Shown: in pieces, positions 9,739-17,270 of the stretch
How the letters are laid out: each line of letters starts with the position of its first letter
Numbering within the stretch: position 1 is the stretch's first letter
Assembly (NCBI GenBank): GCA_041661445.1
Contig: JBAZUK010000001.1
Location: forward strand, 310,001 to 374,000
From: JBAZUK01 sp041661445
GTDB lineage: Bacteria > Chlamydiota > Chlamydiia > Chlamydiales > SM23-39
Length of the DNA: 64,000 bases
Reading direction: 5' to 3'
Position numbers and translations under genes: made by a program
The notes under the pieces: generated by a model
Told to the model about the DNA's origin: nothing
The model's database searches: none
The model's input: the letters and a program-made list of their open reading frames with translations, nothing else

Positions 9739-10137
9739 TTATTTATTTATTGAAGATATTAAAGAAACAAAATCTTGTTCGATATAAGAATATTTTAGAT
9801 CTTTTTTTAAGTCCTTAGATAAAATATTTATTTCTAAATTGCTTAGCAATAGATGTTTATTTATTCTAAAAACTTCTCTGATGATCCTTTTGAATCTGTT
9901 TCTTATATAAGCTTTGCCCATTTTTGAAGGGACGGTAATTCCAAGTTTGGGGGCAGTTAAAAGAGAATTGAACCTATAATCAATAGATATATAGGTTCCT
10001 TTAAGCTTTACTTTGGATAGTTGCAGAGCTTTGTATTCAAATGACTTAAGAATTCTTAATTTTTTTGGAAAGGAAAAATTAGGCTGTAAGCACTTTCTTT
10101 TTAATTTTTCTTCTTCTTTTAAGAATTTTTCTTCCAT
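9739..10137 (-). CDS. rnpA: Ribonuclease P protein component
   Basis: Protein subunit that binds RNase P RNA and precursor tRNA to mature tRNA 5' ends. 132 residues with the family signature region KAYIRNRFKRIIREVFR, here preceded by KLGITVPSKMG as in chlamydial homologues. The N-terminus is about 20 charged residues longer than usual. The ATG at 10137 is the only possible start: an in-frame stop lies just upstream, and no ATG, GTG or TTG follows until well inside the conserved domain. Translation therefore starts inside rpmH in another frame. Confidence 0.9.
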   Translation of the reverse strand: MEEKFLKEEEKLKRKCLQPNFSFPKKLRILKSFEYKALQLSKVKLKGTYISIDYRFNSLLTAPKLGITVPSKMGKAYIRNRFKRIIREVFRINKHLLLSNLEINILSKDLKKDLKYSYIEQDFVSLISSINK

Positions 10138-10213
10138 TTTTGGTTTTCATCCTTACTCTAAAGCCACACATTTTTTTTCTTTTTCTCTTGGATGGCTGAT
10201 ATGTACGTTTCAT
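10079..10213 (-). CDS. rpmH: 50S ribosomal protein L34
   Basis: A 44-residue basic protein read on the minus strand, starting MKRTYQPSKRKRK and continuing GFRVRMKTKNGRKIL, which is L34. The stop codon is at 10079-10081, so its last 59 nt overlap the start of rnpA. The rpmH-rnpA pair is a near-universal operon; the depth of overlap is unusual. The divergent neighbour is rpmJ, leaving about 120 bp for both promoters. Confidence 0.95.
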   Translation of the reverse strand: MKRTYQPSKRKRKKMCGFRVRMKTKNGRKILKRRRKIKKKVLTA

Positions 10214-10335
10214 GATTTACTCACATTGTTTTTTTTAAAGTTAAATAATAGACAAAATAAATAAAATCTTCAAGAAGATTGAAAAGAATTTGGGAATTAA
10301 ATAAAATGAGTAACTTATTTTAAACGAGGATATTT

Positions 10336-10473
10336 ATGAAAACAAATGCATCTGTAAAGGCCGATCCTTCCAAAGGCGACAAGTTGGTTAGAAGAAAAGG
10401 CAGACTATATGTAATTAACAAAAAAGATCCAAATAGAAAACAAAGACAAAAAGGACCAGCACGTAAAAAATAA
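10336..10473 (+). CDS. rpmJ: 50S ribosomal protein L36
   Basis: A 45-residue basic protein (MKTNASVKADPSKGDKL, then RRKGRLYVINKKDPNRKQRQ). This is the zinc-free, slightly extended L36 form that I know from Chlamydia, where it also ends GPARKK. ACGAGG lies 7 nt upstream of the ATG. It is followed after 12 bp by rpsN, with which it should be co-transcribed. The rnpA-rpmH | rpmJ-rpsN arrangement is a strong chlamydial marker. Confidence 0.95.
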   Translation: MKTNASVKADPSKGDKLVRRKGRLYVINKKDPNRKQRQKGPARKK

Positions 10474-10485
10474 TTTTGAGGTATT

Positions 10486-10791
10486 ATGGCTAAAAAATCA
10501 TCTGTTGAAAAACAAAAGAAAAAAGAAAGACTTGTAGCTTTAAAAAAGCACAAAAGAGAAGAGTTAAAAAAAGTAATCATCGATATGACTAAATCCGATG
10601 AAGATAGAATGGCTGCTGTTTATGCATTAAATAAAATGCCTAGAAACTCATCAAAAATCAGACTTAGAAATCGTTGTATCAGAACCGGAAGATGCAGAGG
10701 ATACTTAAGAAAATTTAAGTTATCAAGACTTTGCTTTAGGGAAATGGCTTCAAGCGGTCAGATACCTGGATTGTTCAAAGCTAGCTGGTAG
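10486..10791 (+). CDS. rpsN: 30S ribosomal protein S14
   Basis: A 101-residue protein of the long, zinc-free S14 type. It binds 16S rRNA in the head of the small subunit. The C-terminal block with RNRCIRTGRCRGY and a CFREMASSGQIPGL stretch is diagnostic. A GAGG site is upstream and rpmJ precedes it by 12 bp. A strong hairpin lies about 100 bp downstream. Confidence 0.95.
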   Translation: MAKKSSVEKQKKKERLVALKKHKREELKKVIIDMTKSDEDRMAAVYALNKMPRNSSKIRLRNRCIRTGRCRGYLRKFKLSRLCFREMASSGQIPGLFKASW

Positions 10792-10895
10792 GCTGCTTTT
10801 AATTATTGAAATAAAAAGAAATATCTTTTCCTCTAAAAGTTATCCTGGTGTTGGTTTAACCCAAAACTTAAATGAAAAATAATTCCTTTTTGTAA

Positions 10896-10928
10896 TGTAT
10901 CTTGCTGTTAAAATAGCAGCAAGATGCA
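10896..10928. terminator. Hairpin between rpsN and the GYF gene
   Basis: A 12-bp stem (TGTATCTTGCTG at 10896-10907 with CAGCAAGATGCA at 10917-10928, one G-T pair) and a 9-nt loop, between two convergent genes. Neither side has a proper T-run, so it may be a Rho-type or processing hairpin rather than a classic intrinsic terminator. Confidence 0.4.
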
Positions 10929-10995
10929 AAGTTCTTCAAATCAAAATTATTTAATTTTTTTAAAATTTTTTATTTATAGATTGGATGGTAGATGT

Positions 10996-11394
10996 TTAAA
11001 TCTGGGCTATAGGCTGTTTTAAAATATTTGAAATTGATGAAATGTTTTTAAGATTCTCCCAGTTATCCATTGTTTCATTCCAAACTAAAGTTTCATCAAA
11101 GATTTTTGCGTTTTTATAGTCATCGATTAATTTATTTAGACTGATAGGGCCTACTTGTTTTTTATCTTCATTTAAAAAATACCAAAAGTTTGTGTCAGTA
11201 ATAACAGGTTTGGCCTCTTTGGCTTTTTTAATTATCCTGATGGGCCTCATGAAAAAGATTATTATTACTCCGATGATTCCCAACAAAACCCCAAGATAGA
11301 ACCATGTAGTCCTGTTTCTATTTTTTTTCTGAGCAATTCTGGAACAGGTTATGCCAAAAAAAAGCCAAAAGAGCAAAATTATTATTGAATTCAT
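10996..11394 (-). CDS. Membrane protein with GYF_2 (DUF4339) domain
   Basis: 132 residues. Two hydrophobic helices at the N-terminus (about 2-17 and 30-48) are separated by a basic loop. A cytoplasmic C-terminal domain begins WYFLNEDKKQVGPI and contains TLVWNETMDNW. This is the GYF_2 pattern (aromatic start, GP turn, then VW...W), which generally binds proline-rich peptides. It sits alone between rpsN (convergent) and the Asp23-like gene (divergent). Specific partner unknown. Confidence 0.7.
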   Translation of the reverse strand: MNSIIILLFWLFFGITCSRIAQKKNRNRTTWFYLGVLLGIIGVIIIFFMRPIRIIKKAKEAKPVITDTNFWYFLNEDKKQVGPISLNKLIDDYKNAKIFDETLVWNETMDNWENLKNISSISNILKQPIAQI

Positions 11395-11512
11395 AATTTT
11401 TTATTAAAATGTTTTTTTCTTTATTGTATATTTTGATTGATTTTATTATAAATGAAAAGAATTTTATCCTAAATAAAATTTAAGTATTTATAAGGTGTAC
11501 AAAGAGGTCGAA

Positions 11513-11974
11513 ATGAATGAAAAATTCAAAGAAATGGACGTAAAAGAATTAAACCTTCCCGAAACAATCTTTGCAAGAGACATTGAAAGCAAAGTATTTC
11601 AGGGAATTGCAGCCCAATGCATTTCAAAAATAGAGGGTGTTCAGCTTGTTAGCAAGGGATTGATTGATTCATTGCTTGGAAGAGATTCAATAGAGAATTT
11701 TTCAGGAATTTTCGTTGAACAGGACCTTAAACAGCATGCAGTGTCAATAAAAGTTGAAGTTAATGTCAAATTTGGCGTTTCAATACCTCAAAAAGCTGAA
11801 GAAATCCAATCAACAATTATTAAAGCCATCAGTCAATTCAGCGGTCTGCATGTAAATTCGATTCATGTGATTTTTAAAAGTTTAATAATGGAACCTAAAG
11901 AAAAAGAAGCAAAGCCTTCTTTACCAAAAAATTTAAAAGATAAATGTTTTAAGGAAGAGTACGAAGGTTTTTAG
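11513..11974 (+). CDS. Asp23/Gls24 family envelope stress protein
   Basis: A cytoplasmic protein of the Asp23/Gls24 (DUF322) family, whose Gram-positive members form a membrane-proximal layer and respond to envelope stress. 153 residues. The family core reads KVFQGIAAQCISKIEGV, then KVEVNVKFGVSIPQKAEEIQ, with the typical V-x-V-x-V strand and following helix. GAGG 5 nt before the ATG at 11513 favours this start over a GTG at 11495. The next gene starts 2 nt after its stop and looks like the membrane partner, so the two form an operon. Confidence 0.8.
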   Translation: MNEKFKEMDVKELNLPETIFARDIESKVFQGIAAQCISKIEGVQLVSKGLIDSLLGRDSIENFSGIFVEQDLKQHAVSIKVEVNVKFGVSIPQKAEEIQSTIIKAISQFSGLHVNSIHVIFKSLIMEPKEKEAKPSLPKNLKDKCFKEEYEGF

Positions 11975-11976
11975 TG

Positions 11977-12480
11977 ATGAGAACGGTAAATTTATTAGCA
12001 TCAGCCATGCATCTGCTTATTGTTCTTGCGATGTTTGCTATCGGCTTTTTTTTAGTTATGATTTATCTCTCTCCACACTTCTGTAACTTTTTTTTAGATC
12101 TTTTATTGAATGATTCAGTGATGTTTTTAAAAATCGGACTTACTATCGGCTTATTTACCGTAATTTCTTTTGTGACATTTTATTATATTCATAAGGGTCA
12201 GTATATAAAATTTTATATTAAGCAAAACAAATATCAAGTAAATATAGATATAATAAAAAGTTATCTTCAGAATTATTTGAAAGTTATGTATCCAGATAAA
12301 AAAAATGAACTCGATGTTTATGTTATTTTGAAAGATAAACTTGAGATTGTCATTGATATGGAATCATTAAATGGGCAAAAAGAGTTTATCATGGATTTAG
12401 AGCCTGTTATTAAAAATCTTTTATCTGAAAAGTTAAACTATCAAAAAGATTTTATTCTGACCCTGAAAAATAAAAATTAA
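11977..12480 (+). CDS. AmaP-like membrane partner of Asp23
   Basis: A 167-residue protein with two transmembrane helices (about 5-30 and 45-70), then a soluble C-terminal domain containing a YVILKDKLEIVIDME strand region. The topology and its position right after an Asp23/Gls24 gene match the alkaline-shock membrane-anchor protein AmaP, which recruits Asp23 to the membrane in staphylococci. Sequence similarity is weak to my eye, so the call rests mainly on topology and context. A GTG at 11974 overlapping the previous stop is an alternative start. Confidence 0.55.
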   Translation: MRTVNLLASAMHLLIVLAMFAIGFFLVMIYLSPHFCNFFLDLLLNDSVMFLKIGLTIGLFTVISFVTFYYIHKGQYIKFYIKQNKYQVNIDIIKSYLQNYLKVMYPDKKNELDVYVILKDKLEIVIDMESLNGQKEFIMDLEPVIKNLLSEKLNYQKDFILTLKNKN

Positions 12481-12693
12481 TTAAATTTGCTTCTTTTCTA
12501 AATATTGTTTCTTTTCATTCATACCTATTCCAAAAAAAATATTTTTTTCATTTTGTTTAACTAATCTTTACATCTTATTTAATTTTTAACTTAAAAAAGA
12601 TTTGTTTTTAATTTTTTTTTTGTTAATAAGAAAGATGAAGTAAAAACTTTTTTTTAATTATTTTTTTGTAAATAGATTAATAAAGGAATTTAA

Positions 12694-14709
12694 TTGGAAG
12701 CCTGTCATCATGAACAACATTTAAAAGAAGATCATCATGAAATGATGATCGTAGATTTTAAGAAAAGATTCTGGGTTTCTTTAATTTTAACGATCCCCAT
12801 TCTTATATTATCTCCAATGATTCAAAGTCTTCTTTTTTTCACAATTAAATTTAATTTCGATCTGTATTTATTGTTTTTTCTTTCATCTGTCCTATTTTTT
12901 TATGGAGGCTATCCTTTTTTAAAAGGCATGTATAGGGAGGTCTCACAAAAACAGCTTGGAATGATGACCCTGATCGGACTTGCCATCAGTGTAGCTTATT
13001 TATATTCAGCTGCAGGAATTTTTTTTATCAAGAAAGACATGTTTTTTTGGGAAATAGCTACATTGATCGATATCATGCTAATAGGTCATATCATTGAGAT
13101 GAAATCAGTTATCGGAGCATCAAGGTCTTTAGAATTATTAGTCAAAATGATGCCATCTAGAGCCTTTTTGATAAAAGATGCTAAAATAGAAGAGGTCGAG
13201 ATTGATCAATTAAAAATCAACGATGTTGTTTTAGTTAAGCCGGGAAACCAGCTCCCGGTCGATGGAATTGTTGTTGATGGGATAAGTTATGTTGATGAAG
13301 CTTTTTTAACCGGTGAATCAAAACCTGTAAAAAAAGAAAAAGAAAATAAGGTTGTTGCGGGATCAATAAACGGTAATGGCTCATTAAAAATTAAAACTCT
13401 AAAACTTGGAAAAGATTCGTATTTATCAAAAGTAATTAGTTTGGTCAGGGATGCCCAAAAAACAAAATCCAGATCCCAGAAACTTGCTGACAGAGCGGCA
13501 AAATGGCTGACAATCATAGCTGTCTCAGTTGGATTGATCACTTTTATAGGATGGATCTTGGCAGGTCAAAATATCGGGTTCGGATTGGAGAGGATGGTAA
13601 GCGTTATGGTTATTTCCTGTCCGCATGCCTTAGGTCTTGCGATCCCGCTCGTTGTTTCAATATCCACCTCTATATGCGCAAGACAAGGTCTTTTGATAAG
13701 AAATAGAGAAGCTTTTGAAAATGCCAGGAAGATTACTACAGTAGTCTTTGATAAAACAGGCACATTGACCAAGGGGAACTTCGGTGTTAGAAAATATCAA
13801 TCTTTATTAAAAGATTATTCAGATGAAAAAATTTTAAAGTTGTCAGCAACTCTCGAGCAGCAATCAGAACATCCGATCGCTAAAGGAATTTTAGATGAGG
13901 CCAAGAAAAAGAAAATAGATATTTTGCCTCTTAAAAATTTTAAGGCAATTAGCGGTGAAGGAATTGAAGGTGAAGTTGATACAAAATTCGTTCAGGTTGT
14001 CAGCTTTGGATATCTGAAAAAAAATAATATTTCTATGGATAAAAATCATTCCAATGCAGCAGAGACTGTTGTATATGTATTGATAGATCATAAGTTAGCC
14101 GGATATATTTCTTTAGCTGATGAGATCAGAGAAGAGAGCTATCAGATTATCAAAAAGCTAAAAATGATGAATATTAAAACTGTCATGATTACGGGCGATA
14201 ATGATGCGGTCGCAAAAGCTGTAAGTAAGGAACTAGGTCTTGATAGTTATTATGCCAACAGCCAGCCCCATCAAAAACTCGAGATAGTTAAAGATCTGCA
14301 GAAAAAAAATGAATTTGTTGCCATGACAGGTGATGGAATAAATGATGCACCGGCGCTCGCCCAGGCTGATATCGGCATAGCTATCGGATCAGGAACAGAT
14401 GTAGCAGCAGAGACAGCCGATATTATCCTGGTTAAAAGCAATCCCTTGGACATTTTAGCGCTTATTTTATTTGGAAGGGCTACATATAACAAGATGATAC
14501 AGAATTTGCTTTGGGCTATCGGTTACAATGCATTTGCAATTCCTCTTGCAGCCGGTGCTTTATATTCTTATGGAATACTTATTTCCCCTGCAATTGGGGC
14601 TGTGTTAATGAGTTTAAGTACAATTATAGTTGCTTTTAATGCCAGGTTGTTAAAAGCGGATAAGTCATTAAAATTAATTAAAAAACATGAAAAAGGAGAA
14701 ATTTTATGA
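12694..14709 (+). CDS. copB: CopB-type copper-translocating P-type ATPase
   Basis: A P1B ATPase that exports copper (or silver) at the cost of ATP. 671 residues. It has a His-rich N-terminus (five His within the first 15 residues) instead of a CxxC metal-binding domain, the TGES actuator loop (about 205-208), a CPH metal motif at 309-311, the phosphorylation site DKTGT (from 353), and GDGINDAPAL near the C-terminus. CPH rather than CPC plus a His-rich head is the CopB subgroup pattern. It starts at TTG with AAGGA 7 nt upstream. The next gene overlaps its stop by 4 nt and probably encodes a metal-handling partner. Confidence 0.9.
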   Translation: MEACHHEQHLKEDHHEMMIVDFKKRFWVSLILTIPILILSPMIQSLLFFTIKFNFDLYLLFFLSSVLFFYGGYPFLKGMYREVSQKQLGMMTLIGLAISVAYLYSAAGIFFIKKDMFFWEIATLIDIMLIGHIIEMKSVIGASRSLELLVKMMPSRAFLIKDAKIEEVEIDQLKINDVVLVKPGNQLPVDGIVVDGISYVDEAFLTGESKPVKKEKENKVVAGSINGNGSLKIKTLKLGKDSYLSKVISLVRDAQKTKSRSQKLADRAAKWLTIIAVSVGLITFIGWILAGQNIGFGLERMVSVMVISCPHALGLAIPLVVSISTSICARQGLLIRNREAFENARKITTVVFDKTGTLTKGNFGVRKYQSLLKDYSDEKILKLSATLEQQSEHPIAKGILDEAKKKKIDILPLKNFKAISGEGIEGEVDTKFVQVVSFGYLKKNNISMDKNHSNAAETVVYVLIDHKLAGYISLADEIREESYQIIKKLKMMNIKTVMITGDNDAVAKAVSKELGLDSYYANSQPHQKLEIVKDLQKKNEFVAMTGDGINDAPALAQADIGIAIGSGTDVAAETADIILVKSNPLDILALILFGRATYNKMIQNLLWAIGYNAFAIPLAAGALYSYGILISPAIGAVLMSLSTIIVAFNARLLKADKSLKLIKKHEKGEIL

Positions 14710-15014
14710 TGTTTTTTTCATTTGGTATTGCCTATTCATTAGAGCTGATAGCTTTAGTTTTTGGCGTAGGTCTGTTTATCTTTTTAAAAACACACCAGAA
14801 TAAATTAAGAAAAGGGCTTTTGCTTTTTGTTGCATGGCTTGTAATTGTTATTTCATCACTTTCAATAATCTGCACCACAGTTCATACAATTAAATTTTGG
14901 AGCGGCGGTTATTACAAATCAATGATGATGATGCATAAGCATATGATGGAAAAAGGAAAAGACATGATGGAAAAAAGTAAAGATATGATGAAATCCGATA
15001 ATGGTAATTACTAA
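14706..15014 (+). CDS. Small Met/His-rich membrane protein, copB partner
   Basis: 102 residues. Two transmembrane helices (about 5-27 and 36-62) are followed by a short tail in which a MMMMHKHMMEKGKDMMEK-type stretch is rich in Met and His, typical of Cu(I) binding. The ATG overlaps the copB stop (ATGA), indicating translational coupling. No family recognised. The obvious inference is that it captures or delivers copper for CopB. The operon ends at a strong terminator 24 bp further on. Confidence 0.65.
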   Translation: MMFFSFGIAYSLELIALVFGVGLFIFLKTHQNKLRKGLLLFVAWLVIVISSLSIICTTVHTIKFWSGGYYKSMMMMHKHMMEKGKDMMEKSKDMMKSDNGNY

Positions 15015-15037
15015 TCATTAATTTCCTAAAAATCATT

Positions 15038-15073
15038 TGAGTATCTATAAGTTCTTATAGGTACTCATTTTTT
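15038..15073 (+). terminator. Intrinsic terminator after copper operon
   Basis: A 13-bp stem (TGAGTATCTATAA at 15038-15050 with TTATAGGTACTCA at 15055-15067, one G-T pair), tetraloop GTTC, then six T. This is one of the clearest intrinsic terminators in the window. The hemerythrin start codon follows only 21 bp later. Confidence 0.85.
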
Positions 15074-15094
15074 GGATAAATAAAGGATAAAATT

Positions 15095-15631
15095 ATGGAA
15101 GAAATGAATGCTATCAAAATGCTGCTTGATGAACATGTAACGATTATGAGGATGATAGGCTTACTGGAAAATTTAGCTAAGAATATTAAAAAATTTGAAA
15201 AAACAAATTTGGATTTTTACAAAACCGTTGTTGATTTTTTCAAGACCTATGCCGATAGATGCCATCATGGAAAAGAAGAAAAGATTTTTTTCAATAAATT
15301 AAAAAGCAAACCTTTAAATGAAAATGAAAAAAAAATCCTTTACGAACTGATCGAAGAACATAAAGCTGCAAGAAAATTTGTATCTGAAATAGATAAATTA
15401 AAAGAATCCAAAGATTTTATTAAATTATCTGAGGTTATTAATAACTTGGTCAATCTGTATAAGATGCATATCAATAAAGAAAACACCATGTTTTTCTACC
15501 CAACTTTTAAGTATTTTTCTGAAGATGAAAAAAAAGCTCTTTTAAATGAATTTATGGAAGAAGATCGAAAAGTCATCAATGAAAAATATCAGAAAATTGT
15601 TTTTCAGTTATCCGATTACTTAAAAAACTAA
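15095..15631 (+). CDS. Hemerythrin-like (HHE) di-iron protein
   Basis: A four-helix bundle cation-binding protein of 178 residues. Candidate di-iron ligands are present in order: H14 (DEH), H57/H58 with E61/E62 (HHGKEE), H89 (EEH), and H125 with E129 (MHINKEN). Such proteins bind O2 or sense or repair iron-sulfur and nitrosative damage. Placed between the copper pump and superoxide reductase, a role in O2 or NO protection is likely. The start is an ATG preceded by AAGGA. Its closeness to the upstream terminator leaves little room for its own promoter. Confidence 0.8.
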   Translation: MEEMNAIKMLLDEHVTIMRMIGLLENLAKNIKKFEKTNLDFYKTVVDFFKTYADRCHHGKEEKIFFNKLKSKPLNENEKKILYELIEEHKAARKFVSEIDKLKESKDFIKLSEVINNLVNLYKMHINKENTMFFYPTFKYFSEDEKKALLNEFMEEDRKVINEKYQKIVFQLSDYLKN

Positions 15632-15957
15632 AGTTTTTTTTATCTTTAAAAATCAATTTTTAATGCTATAAAAAAAGGTTTGGATGAATTTGCTGAATGC
15701 AAAAATATTGCCAATTCACCTACAGGAAAATAAAATCAAATCATCTTAATTAAAAACTTTCAATAGACTTCTTTATTAGTTTAGTAAAATAGAGATAAAT
15801 TTTTAACAATGTTCTGGTTTCAAAAATTTTTTATTTTTTATTTTTTTTTTAAATCTATTTTTTTTGGCAAGCGAAAACCTATATCGATATTTCTCGATAA
15901 TTTTTATTGACAAACTTTATTTTTAATTTTAAATGTAAACTAAACAAGGAGATAAAT
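15632..15957. other. 326-bp intergenic stretch upstream of superoxide reductase
   Basis: No gene seen. Near its end is an inverted repeat TATCGA (15882-15887) and TCGATA (15894-15899) with a 6-nt spacer, directly upstream of the candidate promoter. It could be an operator or a weak terminator. A 27-codon open stretch around 15652-15733 looks faintly coding but has no start. Confidence 0.5.
15907..15935 (+). promoter_or_regulatory. Candidate sigma-70-type promoter of superoxide reductase
   Basis: A perfect TTGACA at 15907-15912, then a 17-nt spacer and a weak -10 (TAAATG, 15930-15935). AAGGAG and the ATG of the superoxide reductase follow. The -35 abuts the TATCGA inverted repeat, so control by a redox-responsive repressor is possible. 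Confidence 0.45.
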
Positions 15958-16353
15958 ATGAATGTTTTTAAAAATTTATATCAGGATGCTGATTGGAAAA
16001 TCGAAAAGCATGTTCCAGTAATTGAAATCTTAAATCCTCCCAAGAAAAAAGAAAATATTCAAATCATGGTCAGTATCGGCAAAGCAGTTCCTCATCCGAA
16101 CACAACTGCGCATCATATCCGATATATTGAATTATATTTTCAACCTAAAGATGAAAAATTTCCCTATCAGATAGCAAGGGTAGAATTTAATGCCCATGGC
16201 GAAGCCGTTGAAGGTGCTGATAAAAGCTCTATTTATACTGATCCTTTGGCAACGGTTAATTTCAAAACTGAAAAAGAAGGAACTATTTATGCTTCTTCAT
16301 ATTGCAACATTCATGGTCTTTGGGAAAGCGCGCTTGAATTAAGATTTAAGTAA
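15958..16353 (+). CDS. sor: Superoxide reductase (neelaredoxin type)
   Basis: Reduces superoxide to hydrogen peroxide without making O2, an anaerobe's alternative to superoxide dismutase. 131 residues, matching one-iron neelaredoxin. The centre II iron ligands are all visible: H18 in EKHVPVIE, H46 and H52 in PHPNTTAHH, then C116 and H119 in SYCNIHG; E16 and K17 complete the active-site loop. There is no N-terminal desulforedoxin Cys4 domain. The ATG at 15958 has AAGGAG 6 nt upstream. Electrons would come from the rubredoxin encoded 4 kb downstream. Confidence 0.93.
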   Translation: MNVFKNLYQDADWKIEKHVPVIEILNPPKKKENIQIMVSIGKAVPHPNTTAHHIRYIELYFQPKDEKFPYQIARVEFNAHGEAVEGADKSSIYTDPLATVNFKTEKEGTIYASSYCNIHGLWESALELRFK

Positions 16354-16416
16354 GAAATTATTTTTGCAGTAATGTTTTATTAAACTTAAAAAAACGAAAT
16401 TGTCTTAGGAACAAAT

Positions 16417-17268
16417 ATGAAAAAGGTTACTTTTAAAAAAAAACCGATAACCTTAGTCGGCAGAAATATAAAAATTAATAACTATGCTCCGGATTTCAAA
16501 GTTTTTGGAAAAGATTTGGAAGAAGCATCTTTATCTGATTTCAAAGATAAAATAAAAATTATTCACTCTTTTCCTTCTTTGGATACCCAGGTATGTGATC
16601 TGCAGGTTAAGGAATTTAATAAAAGGGCTAAAAAATTAACAGATGATGTTGTAGTTGTTTCAATCAGCAAGGATCTGCCTTTTGCTCAGAAAAGATTCTG
16701 CGAAACATTTAATATAGAAAACATAAAAGTTTTTTCTGATTACAGAACATCTTCTTTCGGAATAAATTATGGTCTTTTGATAAAAGAACTCAATTTGCTG
16801 GCAAGATCAGCTCTGATTTTAGACAAAAATAATGTTATAAGATATATCCAGATAGTTGATGAAATCACAGATTCTATCAACTATGATGATCTTTTAAAAA
16901 ATTTAGATCAGGTTGTAAAAAAACCAAAAGTTTTACCACAAGACATTGTGCCTCTTGTTAAATGCATGGCCTGCGAAGGCAAGGCGGCAAAAATTTCTAA
17001 AGATAAAATTAATGAAGCGCTATCCGAATTAAATAACTGGCAGCTTGTTGAAGATAAGAAATTAATTAAGGAATTTAAGTTTAAAGATTTTTTAGAAGCT
17101 AAATATTTTTTAGACCTTCTATCGATTATCGCTGATGAAGAAAATCATCATCCAGTATTTACATTAAATTATAATAAATTGAAAGTCAGCTTATCTACAC
17201 ATGCTATTGATGCGATAAGTGAAAATGATCTGGCAATGGCAAAAATTATTAATGAAATCAAGATGTAG
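16417..17268 (+). CDS. tpx: Thiol peroxidase fused to pterin-4a-carbinolamine dehydratase
   Basis: A 283-residue fusion. Residues 1-170 are an atypical 2-Cys peroxiredoxin of the Tpx family: PSLDTQVC with peroxidatic C60, resolving C95 and R130, the spacing of E. coli Tpx. Residues about 180-283 are a PCD/DCoH domain: EGKA start, LNNWQL, EENHHPVF (H244, H245) and LSTHAIDAISENDLA. Tpx reduces peroxides; PCD dehydrates 4a-hydroxytetrahydropterin. I know of no standard architecture joining them. There is no frameshift or stop between them, and korA starts 2 nt later, so it belongs to the same operon. Confidence 0.88.
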   Translation: MKKVTFKKKPITLVGRNIKINNYAPDFKVFGKDLEEASLSDFKDKIKIIHSFPSLDTQVCDLQVKEFNKRAKKLTDDVVVVSISKDLPFAQKRFCETFNIENIKVFSDYRTSSFGINYGLLIKELNLLARSALILDKNNVIRYIQIVDEITDSINYDDLLKNLDQVVKKPKVLPQDIVPLVKCMACEGKAAKISKDKINEALSELNNWQLVEDKKLIKEFKFKDFLEAKYFLDLLSIIADEENHHPVFTLNYNKLKVSLSTHAIDAISENDLAMAKIINEIKM

Positions 17269-17270
17269 AT

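Noticed and set aside
15652..15733. A 27-codon open stretch with protein-like composition (KSIFNAIKKG start, ending in SPTGK)
   Set aside because: No start codon or ribosome site and too short to judge; it may be a decayed fragment but the case is weaker than for 36634-36744.
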